Shown here: positions 10,040 to 21,085 of the stretch, piece by piece
How the letters are laid out: each line of letters opens with the position of its first letter
Position numbering within the stretch: position 1 is the first letter of the stretch
Assembly: GCF_011386835.1 (NCBI RefSeq)
Contig: NC_088792.1
Span: 224,715,894-224,779,893, forward strand
DNA: 64,000 bases
Source: Chrysemys picta bellii
Lineage: Eukaryota; Chordata; Testudines; Emydidae
Reading direction: 5' to 3'
The notes under the pieces: model-generated
Database searches by the model: none
Told to the model about the DNA's origin: nothing
Seen by the model: the letters and a program-made list of their open reading frames with translations, nothing else
Translations under genes and position numbers: made by a program

Positions 10040-11760
10040 TAGTGTGATGGATGAGGTTGTTCGAGCACAGGCGCATAATGTTTGGAGTTAGTAGTAGTTT
10101 TCTGCACAAAGGCCCTGACGATACTTTAATTTCATTCCAGTGAGTGATGAAAATCCACTTTCACACAGGTAAATTGTAGCAAATGGCATCAAAACCTTGA
10201 CAGCCCTGTCTGAGAATTCAGGGAACTCTGCTCTCATTTGGATCCAAAACTTTGCCAACTGCTTTTGTTAGAACTCAATCTTGAGTCCACTGTCAGTTGA
10301 GATGTCCAGGAGATTCTCTTCTTTTATTGACGAATCTTGGGGCAAGGGTACTGCAGAAAAATTTGTGAAAGGGTAGCAGACCCATCTGTTTGCGTTTCCC
10401 ATTGAAGGAAAGCACTCATGTAATTGCCTTGCTAGTTCAGTGAGATGTTGTTTGATGTCACCCTTAATGCTGTCCTGCAACTGTAGTTCATTTGTTGTCA
10501 AGAATTCATGCACATTTGGGAAAATTTCAGTGTGGTTTTCCTCCACACAGTGAGCCCAGAATTCCAGCTTTTTTATCATTGAGTCAGTTTTGACTTGGAC
10601 ATTGAAGACAGTTGCATTCAGCCCTTGAAGTTCTAGTTTTAGCTCATTCAGGCGAGAAAATCTATCTGACTAGTAGCCCAACTGTGAGACCCAGGCCATG
10701 TCATGCAGACAGTGAGCAAGTGGGAATGAGTGGTCTGTAAAGAATAACTTGACCTCGGAGTGAAGTTCAAAGAACCATGCCAAGACCTTGCCCTGTGACA
10801 GCAATCGGAGCAATAGATTGACGTGCTTGCTTCCCACATCATTACATTCTGGAATTCAAGGGTCGAGTTTTTATAACATTTACCATCATTAGAGCTTTGT
10901 CAAGCACCTCCTTCAACTTGGTAGGCATGCTTTTGGCAGCAAGTGCTTCCTTATGTATACTGCAATGCACCCACATCACGTTGGGAGTGACTGCTCTGAT
11001 ACGTATCACTACTCCAGTATGCCTACCGATCACTGGCTTTGCTCCATCGGTGCAGATGACAATACATCATGCCCAGATGATATCATGTGGCTTTATGAAG
11101 CTGTCAAGCAACCAGAAAATCTCCTCAGCCGTTGTTCTGATAGGCAGCGACTGGCAAAACAAAATGACCTCCTATTGCACCTTCGCAAATATACTGCACA
11201 TACAGGAAAAGGTGAGCTAAGACTGCCTTGTCCGTGGATTCATCCAGCTGCAGAGCAAAGTCCTTGCTGCTAGTAACACAGTTCACTGAGTTAGGACATC
11301 ATTGGCCATGTCATCAATTTGACATGAGACTGTGTTGTTTGATAATGGCACTAACTGAATTAATTTTAGGGCCTTCTCTCCAAGCATAGGGCTTACAATG
11401 TCTGCAGCTGCAGATAGAATTAGTTACTCCACTATGGTGTGAGGTGTTCCTGACTTTGTAACTCTGTAACTCACTAAGTCTGAAGCTTCGAGGGCCTTAA
11501 TATTGTCATCAGCATCAGAGGGCAAAACTTTCTTGCTCAACATTACCTGCGCCCACATCCACTTGAAAAATTCTGGTGGTTTGTCCTTGAGTTATTTATG
11601 TTTTGTTTCCAAGTGTCTACATAGAAGAGATGGTTTTAGGCTGCTATTCAACAGGACGATCACACACTGTGGCTGAGAGTATTCACTGTCTCCAGTCCAA
11701 GTAAATCATGTTTCAATGTACTTTTCGTCATATTTACCTCTCTTTGATATAGATCCTGTT
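10040..11760 (-). pseudogene. hAT transposase relic, ZBED5/Charlie-like
   Basis: Minus-strand frames, read from high to low coordinate, give in order: 'FTWTGDSEYSQPQCVI' and 'LKPSLLCRHLETKHK' (a zinc-binding BED-type head), 'ADDNIKALEASDLVSY', 'VPLSNNTVSCQIDDMA', 'ICTDGAKPVIGRHTGVV' (the conserved CTDGA...GR.SG block), 'VHCSIHKEALAAKSMP', 'VNVIKTRPLNSRM', and finally 'VLMPFATIYLCESGFSSL', the C-terminal hAT dimerisation motif. This matches ZBED5/SCAND3-type hAT transposases. Many stops and frame changes break it; the longest open pieces are 10268-10579, 10842-11033 and 11706-11963. It is clearly non-functional. Confidence 0.88.
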
Positions 11761-11892
11761 TTATCCCTTCTGTCAAAATTTCGCTTCACAGTCAGAGATC
11801 CACCATTACACAATTTCTCATGTACCCCCCACAGATGTCTCGCGTATCCCCGGGGGTAAATGTACCATAGTTTGGGAATGCCTCGTTTAGAG

Positions 11893-12425
11893 GTATGTTG
11901 AGAACACACACTCACATACACACTCTCAGTTTTTCCAATGCACAGATGTTGATGGCGAAACATAGTCTTATTTTTTTTTACAATGCAAAATATATTCCTG
12001 AGTATTTATACAGGAAGATTTTTACATTATCTTTTGAGACATCATACTCTGATTATAATTTGAAAGCAGAACTAATAGCTATTGGAATGCATTTCATGAT
12101 AAGTTTGGCACCAGGAGGTTTTGGCTATAAATGCAGTAACTTGATTTGATTAGTCAGTTAGTGTCATTGCTGATGATCTTTTTATGCTAAATTTATGCTG
12201 AACTTTGGCATAGCAAGAGAACAGTTGATACAGTGGCAATGCTGTGGCAATAATAAAAAGAACCCTAGATGAATATTATATTGTTGTTGTACTTTCAGAA
12301 TGAATATCAGTGAAACACACATTTGAAATATGATGGTGGAACCAAGTAATCATTTGTCATAGCACTGCATACAGAAATCTTTAATGATTTGTGCTGGATG
12401 TGAATGATAATTGAGTTTAACAGTG
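11893..12425. other. Unassigned sequence, no gene seen
   Basis: AT-rich sequence; the 84-codon frame at 11895-12149 has no recognisable domain. Confidence 0.5.
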
Positions 12426-12924
12426 TAAAAGTACATCTACACTCATGACTGTATATGTTCCATGAGTGGGCTTATGCCATAACTCCCTCTATTGTCCTCA
12501 CAAACTCCTGAAGCATGTGTTTCAAGGTGAATAAGCTAGCATGCCGGAGGGTGTGGGTAAGTACATGACTTAGCTATGTCCCTGCCACATACCTATGCCA
12601 ATTTGCAGTATAAATGGAGGAGGGGTGAGGGGTTTGTACTTGGTCTTGAGTTTCATTAGTCTTCAACCCCCATTCCTACAATGAGTGGAACCCTTTTCTT
12701 CCTGGATCTTGACCCTTACACAATCTATGTCCCTGTCCCCTTGTGCACTGATAGTAGCATGCTGCACTGACCACAGCAGACCAGCTTTCCATTGAACACA
12801 TTACAGGTGACAATGGATCCAGCTCCAAGAGCAGCTGCTTGGCCTGCGAGCATGCTCAGGTGCTGCTCAATGGGTAGGGGGAAGTACACTGTCTCCTCAT
12901 GATTTCGGTTGGAGGAGCAGCAGG

Positions 12925-13100
12925 GACATTCACTTCTACCAGGACATTTCACAGAGGCTGGAGCAGGCAGGCATTCAGCAAACTCCGACCCAGTGCTGAG
13001 AATGGATGAAGCATTTCAGGCTCCTGTACCGGGGGGCAAATGACTCCAATCATCGGTGTAAGAGGACTCGTCATACCCTTCTAGGAGGAGCTTGCTTGAG
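12925..13100 (+). pseudogene. Harbinger ORF1 (Myb/SANT-like) relic, DNA-binding part
   Basis: The frame starting at 12925 reads 'DIHFYQDISQRLEQAGIQQT', then 'PTQC', a TGA stop at 12997-12999, then 'EWMKHFRLLYRGANDSN'. This is the Myb/SANT trihelix pattern of Harbinger ORF1 proteins (Y..IS..L...G..RT..QCR.K.K.L...YR...D.N). The stop stands where an arginine (CGA) is expected after the QC motif, so CGA to TGA decay is likely. The upstream helix is not confidently readable. Confidence 0.6.
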
Positions 13101-13639
13101 TGCTGCCAAGGCACCCCCAGTACTGAGGTTGAAGTGGCTCTCAATCACCTCCTCAACTCTTCTGCCTTGTTGTCTGCCAGGGTGAGGAGGCAGCAGGTTG
13201 CACGGAGGATACCCTAGAAGACCGAAAGGGTGAGGATCAGGTTAAAGAGGCCCCCAGTGATGAATGTGAGGAGGAAACTGAGCTGTGGCAGGAACCAGGC
13301 TGGCAAGGAACTCAGACTGGCAAATTACAATATCGCCTCTTGCTTTGATGTGAAGTTCCTGATTTTAAGATTGAGGGCATTTTAAAGTAATGTGCACTTA
13401 TTGTTCCTCCCTGGATAATAAGCCATGCATTGTTATGTCTCTGTGTGTTTGAACTGAAATGCTGAAGCCCCATCCCCTTATGGAAACACCTTCAACATCT
13501 CTCCAGTCCCCACTCTTCTTCACCCTTAAATGGTCCTCCCATGACCCTCCATTATACATCGAAGATTTTATTGATTTCTGATGAGCCACAATTACTATGT
13601 CTGTAGATTGTCTTCTAAAGCTAATTTTTCAAACATAGA

Positions 13640-14250
13640 AGAAAGGAAAAATCAGTGGCTCCCTGTGTCTGTGCATTTCTTGGCCCCCTGTTAACTGGCA
13701 ATGGTCCTGGGGCTGCGCAAACTGGTATATTGATGGGTGGTGGAAAGGTCCTGGTTGTGGAAAGGGAAACTCGGCTGTAGAAAACTTATAACTGGTTCCC
13801 TCAGGAACTGAGAGCACTCTTTCTTCCTTTGAAGATTATAGACTTCCAGAGCTTCTTCCCTCCCCCCCACATCTTCTCTTCCCTGGACAAACCAGAAAGG
13901 AGGTGGCAGATGAGAGGTTGGGGTAAGGTCGCAGAGGGGAAAGAGAACACACAACTGTAGAAAACTTTCAGGTGGTTGTCTATAGAAAAGTTAGAGCAGA
14001 CTTTCTCCCTTGGAAGATTACAGTGACTGGCCCTGGTCTCTGTCCTCTATGTACAGAAAGCCATGAGAGGGGGTGGGAGAAGGTTCTGATCTGGGGGTCA
14101 GGAAAAACAGTGCAGTATCCCTTTCCAGCTGTCTAAGGGGAAGGCATGTGGTGCTGAGATGTATCTTTGGGAAACCTAATAAACTTGCATTGTGCATCTT
14201 TCTTTCCCTGTCCATTTCACCGTTGTTAGGCAGGCAAAGGGGAAGGAGTT
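13640..14250. repeat. Degenerate tandem repeat, roughly 170-190 bp units
   Basis: Blocks recur in order: 'tcggctgtagaaaactta' and 'caactgtagaaaacttt'; 'agagcactctttcttcctttgaagatta' and 'agagcagactttctcccttggaagatta'; and g-rich 'ggtggtggaaaggtcctgg', 'ggttggggtaaggtc' and 'ggtgggagaaggttctg'. Two to three diverged copies lie inside the old Harbinger element. The frames here are artefacts. Confidence 0.55.
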
Positions 14251-14939
14251 TCGGATAGAGCTGGGAGGTGGGTGTGGTTTGTGGTTCAGATCGTATTTTA
14301 CATGAAATCTTCATATGCTAGCTCAGTATGGAGTCCATTTCCAGTTGAATTGCTTCCCAATCCTGCAACATATTTCAGAAAATTTATATTGCAACAGGAA
14401 CTCCAGCTGGTTCTTGAGGTTCAACCTTGGAAGTGCAAATCTTCTTGGTCCACTTTCATAGTTGACCAAACTACTCCATTCAGCAATATGTAGCAGAAAC
14501 ATCTCCCTAGCACAGATTGCTGAAGCTCCTCCCCAGGACTGGAAAGCCAGTTCTTTTTTTCCATGCTGGTACCTTGAATATTGCTATGTTCTCCAAATGT
14601 TGGCCAGCCGTAAAGGAAGAAATTGTGAACTTATATCATAGCCCCAGGAAGGAATTTTCCCACTTTGCCCCATCCCTTTAGGACAATCTAAACATTTTAA
14701 ATTGATAAAAACACAAGTAAATATTTCTCACCATTATGTGCCTCTGCTCCTGTCTCATGGGCGGGTAAAAGTTTCTGAGAACCAAGGATATTGAGACAGT
14801 TACATTCCTGGAATGCTGAAAAGTATCAAAATTGTGGCTTCTACAGCAAAGTTATGTTGTGTGTGTATGTGTGATGGGGTGGGTGGGTTTCTCAGCTTGT
14901 TCCAAAGGCCAAAAATATAATACTGTTCTTCTCATTGAA

Positions 14940-15250
14940 CTGCAGGAACTATGGCTCCCAAGAGTAAAACCGTGCTGCTACGAGGGCAGGAGCAGCACCC
15001 CAGAGGGTACAGGGAGACAAAGGCAGGCCCTGGATGAGCTGCTCATAGAAACAGGAGAAATCATGAGCAATCTCAGGGCACAGGAGGAGTGGTTCTTCAG
15101 CAGGAGGAGATACTCCTGAACGAATTCCTGGTGGTGGAGACATGTCATAGGGAATGGGAACAGTCCCTAATAGAAAGTCTAATTGAACTGGTGGCTGACA
15201 AACTGCAGCATCCACCAGCTGCCAAGACTCCAAACCTACCCATCTGCAGC
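14940..15250 (+). pseudogene. Harbinger ORF1 relic, C-terminal coiled-coil exon
   Basis: After a splice-acceptor-like 'ctgcag' the plus strand encodes 'RQRQALDELLIETGEIMSNL' and 'RAQEEWFF', then, in a shifted frame, 'EEILLNEFLVVETCHREWEQ' and 'SLIESLIELV'. The charged, leucine-rich helix fits the C-terminal coiled coil that follows the Myb/SANT domain in Harbinger ORF1 proteins. One frameshift near 15095-15120 breaks it. Confidence 0.5.
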
Positions 15251-16434
15251 CTCTTCCTCCTCTGACTGCCGACCAGGGTGCTGCTGAGCCAGAGGATCCC
15301 GTTCCAATGACCCTCCTGACCAACCCGGAGGAAGACACTGAGCCTCCAGGTATCCCAGAGCACCACCATGTACTGGCCCCTGAAGCTCCTCACAAGAGAT
15401 GTTCCTGCTTTTCACTGAGAGTAATTTTCCTCCTTTATTCCCCCTTTCTGAGGAGGGAAAGGAGATGGGTGCAAAGACATGGAACTGTGGGCAGTGTTCT
15501 TGGGTGGGATCAGTTAATTTTTTAAAAAGATGTTCTGATTTCAAAATCTTCTCATTAAACCTTCTACCTCATACTTCTAATAAATGTTACACTTTGTTTA
15601 ACTGTGTGTGGCTCCTCCTTGTGAAGTATGCTGACTTGAGGGTGTTTTTTTGGTTTGGGAATGGGCCCCACGCCTCCTAGTTCATGTAACTGAATGGCGT
15701 GTAAAAGTCTGATGTCATTGTAGTTCAAATACTTTTAAGTGTCCCTCCTTCCCCACTCCCCAAGGTTCAGAAATATCTGAAGTCCTATAGGTACATGTGA
15801 GAGAAGGGGAAAGTGTAATGCATGTGTTATGTGCTTTAAAAACACTACAAATTTTCAGTGTAACAGATGGGGGTCAATCAAAGTCTTAATGGCTTTATTA
15901 AACATGTTGAAAATCCAAACCCAATAATAATAACAAAGAAAGAGGGAACATATGGGCAATAATAGTCTGCCAGCATCCTGTACAGAAACTGCCCCTCCCA
16001 CCCTCCGCCCCAAAATCTGAAGCAGTTCAACTGTAACAGGAATTAGTGCTCTCTAGTAGCCTGCTGACAATAAAAAGTCACAAAACACAATGGCTGCAAT
16101 ACTTCCCCCCCACCAAAGCAAACCGCCATAAGCTCATTAAAAAAGTTTAAGCATTTCTGATAAGAGAGGTTTCAAAAGAAGTTTGAATAGCAAGGAAGAA
16201 AACATTGAACAACGAGTGTATAACAACTTGGCCACCACCCTCTTCAGCAGAAACCCAGCCCCAAGGTGATAACACAGTGCAGGTGCCCTGTTATCATTGC
16301 CTTTAATGTGGGCAATGTCACAGGCAGGAACAGCTAATGACTTTCAGCTACAAGCACATCAAAGGTGAACAAAACCCTCACAGAGCTGTAGCCCCATAAG
16401 TATGTGCCAATGTTCCCTTATGTGCATTTCAAGC

Positions 16435-16830
16435 TGCCTTACAGGATGCGAAGGTGTCCCATGGCACAGGCAGATGTCATTCTCTGCCTCTGTGCTGTTC
16501 CAAGATGTGAGCACATATGGCATTCCTGGTTTCCCTTACCTGCTGGGAACCAGGACCAGCATGCTTATGAGTGGAAACTGGTTGCTGGTGCAGAGTTTGT
16601 TAACCAGACTTGTCTTGAGCCCATTCGGGATGGAGAAACTCTCCTTTATCTTCACACATGTTATGTAGTGCACCGCAGGTGACAATCACATAAACACATT
16701 TTTACCACACTGGCATACAGACGGGTGCAAAGGCAGTGCCAATGAGCTTTCAGCCTATTGAGTATTCCACAACCATTCTGAGCTTGGTTAGTTGTTGAAG
16801 TAGACTTACGTGGGCTTGCTTTTTCTTTTC
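16435..16830 (-). pseudogene. HARBI1-type transposase relic, C-terminal part only
   Basis: The minus strand encodes 'NRLKAHWHCLCTRLYASV' (degraded FGRLK.RWR.LL.RL.. after the catalytic glutamate), then 'CGALHNMCEDKGEFLHPEWA' (the CC.LHN.CE.KGE motif) and 'VRETRNAICAHIL'. This is the C-terminal third of a PIF/Harbinger DDE transposase. The N-terminal domain and the first two catalytic aspartates are not present between here and the terminal repeat, so this copy is internally deleted. Confidence 0.75.
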
Positions 16831-16973
16831 TATAAGTGGCATTTTCTATACACAGTGTTATACCCACGTCCAGTACAGCATATGTGGACTCTCTGGTGCT
16901 GGTATGGAGAACACGAGTTTGCATGAACATGAGCCAGCACTTGGGTACGCATGACAGTGTAGACATAGTCTAA

Positions 16974-17555
16974 AAGAAAACTGTAACTGTTTTGCTCTGT
17001 ACAGTGTTGTAATACAGTTGTGTTATTTCTCAATATTTAAAAAACATTTTGTAAGCTTAAAACTGAAATTTGTCACCTTATCAGTTTTTCCTTTGTATTC
17101 ACATATGTACATGATAATGGGAAAGCCATTACATTTTGTAAAATTACTTAGCTTTACTGTTTCCCGCCACCCCATATACACACACAATGAACGAAATGTT
17201 GTATTCCAAGTAGAATAACACACTCCATAATAAGGAATTGTTAGAGATAGCAATAGAACTCTGCAAATGGAAACAGGTGGACTTCCAGGTTATACCTCAA
17301 AACAAAGGCCACTCCACTCCTGTGATTTTACAACCTAAGAGCTTCAAAAAACACCATTTATTTATGAAAGACTTATAAGAACCATTACAAATTGCATACA
17401 GCTGCAAGTGCAGTATAATTAATAAAGCATTTATATTGAAATGTACAAGCTTAAAGAAAATAAATTTCCAGTGAGTCCCAATATAAATGTTTTGTACATT
17501 TTAAATATTTGTTAATATGTAATTTATTATTTAATCAAGCATTTATATGTATAGA
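16974..17555. other. Unassigned AT-rich sequence
   Basis: No gene or recognised repeat; the frames at 17018-17218 (+) and 17023-17253 (-) are antisense shadows of each other. Confidence 0.5.
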
Positions 17556-17558
17556 ATA

Positions 17559-17798
17559 GGCCCACATTTTAAAAATATGCATACAAACAGTAGTTCAGTG
17601 TACAAAACATGCATTTGCACTAACAAAAGGAGTAATTGTGTGCACATCTGTATGTGCATGCATGTGCAGTGGACTGTGCTAAGTCGGTGATTTGAGTGGG
17701 CAACTGAGCATTTGTGTGCACAGGTTTGGATGTTCAGAAAACTTGGGAAATTTCCAAAGCAGAGAGTGGATGGGTATAGTTTTGAAAATGTGGCCCTT
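17559..17798. repeat. MITE-like repeat with GGCCACATTTT ends
   Basis: The left 'ggcccacattttaaaaat' and the inverted right end 'gggccacattttcaaaact' form an imperfect terminal repeat around a 240-bp non-coding body rich in 'tgtgca' words. The class is not known and no target duplication is clear. Confidence 0.5.
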
Positions 17799-17799
17799 C

Positions 17800-18290
17800 T
17801 TTCTTGCATGCAAGCTGCCTGAGTTCCCTCACCCTAGCTGTGCAGCTAGCCAATGAGATAATTAAAAGTCAGCTGTCATAAAGCTCAGCTACTGCTGTGC
17901 CTACTTATTGCCTAACAGCCTCATCACCTCTTTCCTGCTCTGGATCTCCAAACACTCATCAGGGAGTCATGCAGGGTCTGCCTGGTGACATCTGGATTAT
18001 TACGAGGGCTGACCAGAAAACAAAAATTCTGTTTGGTGAACACTGAAAGGTTTTGGCATATGGCTCCATTCCACAATGGGACAAAACGGAGACCTTTCCA
18101 AACTTTTTAATGGAAAACAAAAAGGATTGAGAGACGCTCCACTCCAGAATGGCCAGTAGCCCTATGATCTGCAACTGGGGCATGGAAGGTCAAGAATGTC
18201 TTCCTTGGCCCATGAATCCTGTTTGGAGAGTTATAGGCCAGTCCTAAATATTTCAGCTATAGGAAGCACATACAACCATAGCATTGATTT
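17800..18290. other. Unassigned sequence, no gene seen
   Basis: No recognised feature; the minus frame at 17959-18183 has no known domain. Confidence 0.5.
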
Positions 18291-18295
18291 TATTT

Positions 18296-19139
18296 TTATT
18301 TTAGTAAGACTTTTGACACAGTCCTTCATGACACGCTCATAAACAAACTAGGGAAATGTGGTCCAGATGAAATTACTGTAAGGTGAGTATACAACTGATT
18401 GAAAAACCATGCTCAAAGAGTAGTTATCAATGGTTCGCTGTCAAACTGAAAGGGCATATCTAGTGGGGGTCAGTCCTGGGTCCAGTGCTTTTGAAGATTT
18501 TCATTAATGACTTGGATAATGGAATGGGGAATATGCTTAGAAATGTGCAGATGACACCAAGTTGGGAGAGCTTGCACACACTTGAGAGCATAGGTTTAGA
18601 ATTCAAAATGACTTTGACCAATTGGAGAATTGGTCTGAAATCAACAAGATGAAATTCAATAAAGACAAGTGCAAAGTACTTCAGTAAGGGCAGACAAATG
18701 AAATACACAACTACAAAATGGGGAATAACTGTATAGGTGGTAGTACTGCTGAAAAGGATCTGGGGGTGAAAGTGGATCACAAATTGGAGAGAGTACAGAG
18801 GAGAGCAACAAAAATGATAAGCTTTAGAAAAACCTGACCTATAAGGAAAAGTTTAAAAACGGAAGGAGGACCTGATAGTCTTCAAATATGTTAAGGGCTT
18901 TAATAAAGAAGATGGTGATCAACTGTACTCCATGTCCACTAAAGGTAAGACAAGAAGTAGGGAGCTTAATCTGCAACAAGAGAGATTTATGTCAGATATT
19001 AGGAGAAAGCTTTTTAACTATAGGGGTAGTTAAGCTCTGGAATAGGCTTCCAAGGGACTCACCATCACTCGAGGTTTTTAAAAACCAGTTAGACAAACAC
19101 CTGCCAGGGATGGTCTAGATTTACTTGGTCCTGCCTCAG
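18296..19139 (+). mobile_element. CR1 LINE fragment with internal deletion
   Basis: Plus-strand broken frames follow CR1 ORF2: 'KTFDTVLHDTLINKLGKC', a GSVLGPVL motif near 18472, a CADDTK-like catalytic motif near 18545, then after a jump at about 18790 the 'RVQRRATKM' block and the C-terminal 'RLPRDSPSLEVFKNQLDKHL' (18888-19118). Compared with the copy at 21.1 kb, about 150 bp are missing at the jump. It stops at 19139 beside the GC-rich hAT nest and lacks the usual CR1 tail. Confidence 0.88.
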
Positions 19140-20820
19140 CCATGGTTGGACTTTGGGGGGGGGCATGGGAGGTGTTGCCCCCCCAAATTGCAGTACCATA
19201 ACCACAGCAGGCCAGCTTTGGGGGCAGCTCCACTCCCCCACCCCCATCTCCCCGTCGAGCCCCACCCCTTGGCCAAGTCAGAGGCTGGAAGATGGCCAGA
19301 ACCGGACAGTGTGGGGTGGCTGCTGCTCTGGCTAGGTCCATGGAGCAGGCAGCCCTGGCATTCTCCTGCCTGGTGGCTGGTGCCTGGGGATGAGGGGGCT
19401 GCTCCACAGCACCCAGTCTCCTTTGAATGCTTGTGCAACTGGTAAGAGCTGCCTGGACGGGGGACCCAGCTCCGGGGCTGGCAGAGCCCTCGCGGAGGAG
19501 CGACCACGAGGGGCAGGGGACCCTTCCTGCAAATAGCCCCTAGCTACTCCCTCCCTGCACTCTGAGCTTTCCCCCTGCCTGCTTACAGGCCCTAGCTACC
19601 CCTCTCCCTGCATCCTGAACTACCCCTCCTGCCCAAACACACACCAGCTACCCCTCCCTGCACCCTGAACTTAGGGTGCCAAGTTTCTTATTGCACAAAA
19701 CCGAATACCCTTGCCCCGCCCCCTTCCCCATCCCTTCTCCAAGGCCTCACCCCGTCTCACCCCTTCTCTGAGGCTTTGCCCCCCAGTCACTCCGTCTTCC
19801 CTCCCTCTGTCACTTGTTCTCCTCCACCCTCACTCACTTTTACTGGGCTGGGACAGGGGGTTGGTGTGTGGGAGGGGGTGTAGGCTGTGGCTGGGGTGTG
19901 GGCTCTGGGGTGGGGCCGGGGATGATGGGTTTGGGGTGCAGGAAGGGGCTCAGGGCTGGGGCAATGGATTGGGGTGTGGGCTCTGGAAGGGAGTTAAGGT
20001 ATGGAAGGGGGTTCTGACCTGGGGCAGGGGTATGGGAGGGGGCTTGGGGTGCAGGTTCCAGCCAGATGGTGCTTACCTCAGGCGGTTCCCGGTTGGCGGC
20101 GCAATGGGGCTAAGGCAGGTTCCCTGCCTGCCTTGGCTCCGTGCAGCTCCCAGAAGAGGCTGGCAAGTCCGGCTCCTAGGTGCACGGGTGGCCAGGTGGC
20201 TCTGCATGGTGTGCGCCGCCCCCACAGCTCCCCTTGGACGCGGTTCCTGGCCAGTGGGAACTGTGGAGCCGGCGCTTGTGGTGGGGGCAGCATGTGGAGA
20301 TTCCCTGGCTTCCCTGCACCTAGGAGCTGGACTTGCCAGCTGCTTCTGGGAGCCGCACGGAGCCAGGGCAGGCAGGAAGCCTGCTTTAGCCCCACTGTGC
20401 CCCCAACTGGACTTTTAATGGCCCAGTTAGTGGTGCTGACCGGAGCCTCCAGGATCCCTTTTTGACCGGGTATTCCAGTAGAAAACCAGACACCTGGCAA
20501 CCCTAGCTGAGCTACCCCATGCCTGCACACAGCCCCTAACTACCCTTCTCCTTGCATCTTGAACTACCCCTTCTGCCCACACATCCCAGCTCCCTCCTCC
20601 CTGCCCCCTGAGTGGTTTTCAAACTTTTTGAGCTGAGCCCCTCCCTTTGGGTTATAATTTTTGGTTGTGCATCCCCACCCCCAATCCGGACAGGCTGGGT
20701 GACCTGCTGAGGTAAATCAGGGGATGAGGTTGTGCTCCCCCACCCGGTCCTGTTGTGTGGAGCTGGCCTGCTCCCCGCTGGGCCCTGCCCCCCAAATATA
20801 GAAGTCAAACTATGCCTATG
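19140..20820. mobile_element. GC-rich hAT-like element containing a second hAT
   Basis: An 8-bp direct repeat, GCCTCAGC, lies at 19132-19139 and 20821-20828. The ends are loosely inverted: left 'catggttggacttt' then a G-run; right, on the other strand, 'cataggcatagtttgactt' then a G-run. Between them lie C-rich tandem words ('ctacccctccctgca..ctgaact') on both sides of the nested element at 19672-20505. CR1 sequence would be expected to resume after 20828 and does not, so a later deletion or a chance direct repeat remains possible. Confidence 0.5.
19672..20505. mobile_element. Nested hAT element (834 bp)
   Basis: The left end TAGGGTGCCAAGTTTC and the inverted right end TAGGGTTGCCAGGTGTC form the terminal repeat. 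The flanks CCTGAACT (19664-19671) and GCTGAGCT (20506-20513) agree at 6 of 8 positions. The G/C-rich interior gives frames up to 235 codons (19711-20418) without domain structure; they are judged artefacts. It contains an inverted internal segment ('ggttccctgcctgccttggctccgtgc' against 'gcacggagccagggcaggcaggaagc'). Confidence 0.75.
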
Positions 20821-20828
20821 GCCTCAGC

Positions 20829-21084
20829 ACATTCAAGATGCACCTACCCTTAGTTACTCTATCCTGGCCCCTGCAAATTGCTTGTTACCTCAGCCCCCAA
20901 CCCACCAGCTACTGCTCGTTCTCTGTCTGTTTGAAACTCTCTCTCTCACTCAGGTTCTCCTGTATGCTTTGGATGTTTTATAATCACTTTTTTGTGGGGT
21001 TCCTGGGTATGCAATGTTCAGAATAACCAATGAGTGGCTAGTGCCTGAGTGACTTACTTTGCACTTCCTAGTTTAGACGTGCCT
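20829..21084. other. Unassigned sequence
   Basis: C/T-rich then AT-rich, no recognised feature; chance frames only. Confidence 0.5.
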
Positions 21085-21085
21085 C

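Larger units (their letters stand above)
8764..11884 (-). mobile_element. Decayed autonomous hAT transposon (3,121 bp)
   Basis: The ends CAGAGGTTCCCAAACT and, inverted, GAGGCATTCCCAAACT form a hAT-type terminal repeat. The perfect 8-bp duplication GTTTAGAG lies at 8756-8763 and 11885-11892. The interior carries a minus-strand ZBED5-like transposase relic at about 10.0-11.8 kb and a younger Tigger-like insertion at 8949-9963. Removing the nested element leaves about 2.1 kb. Confidence 0.92.
12429..16970. mobile_element. Old autonomous-type PIF/Harbinger element (4,542 bp)
   Basis: The left end AAGTACATCTACACT and the inverted right end GACTATGTCTACACT match at 11 of 15 positions, including the shared core TCTACACT. 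Both are flanked by TAA (12426-12428 and 16971-16973), the 3-bp target of PIF/Harbinger. Inside, a Myb/SANT-like gene relic runs on the plus strand (from about 12.9 kb) and a HARBI1-type transposase C-terminus runs on the minus strand at the right. This is the same convergent plan as the element at 36524-39509. It also contains a degenerate tandem repeat at 13640-14250. It is heavily decayed. Confidence 0.7.

Noticed and set aside
19711..20465. 235- and 154-codon plus-strand frames and a 150-codon minus frame
   Set aside because: All lie in a GC-rich nested hAT element with overlapping frames on both strands and no recognisable domain.
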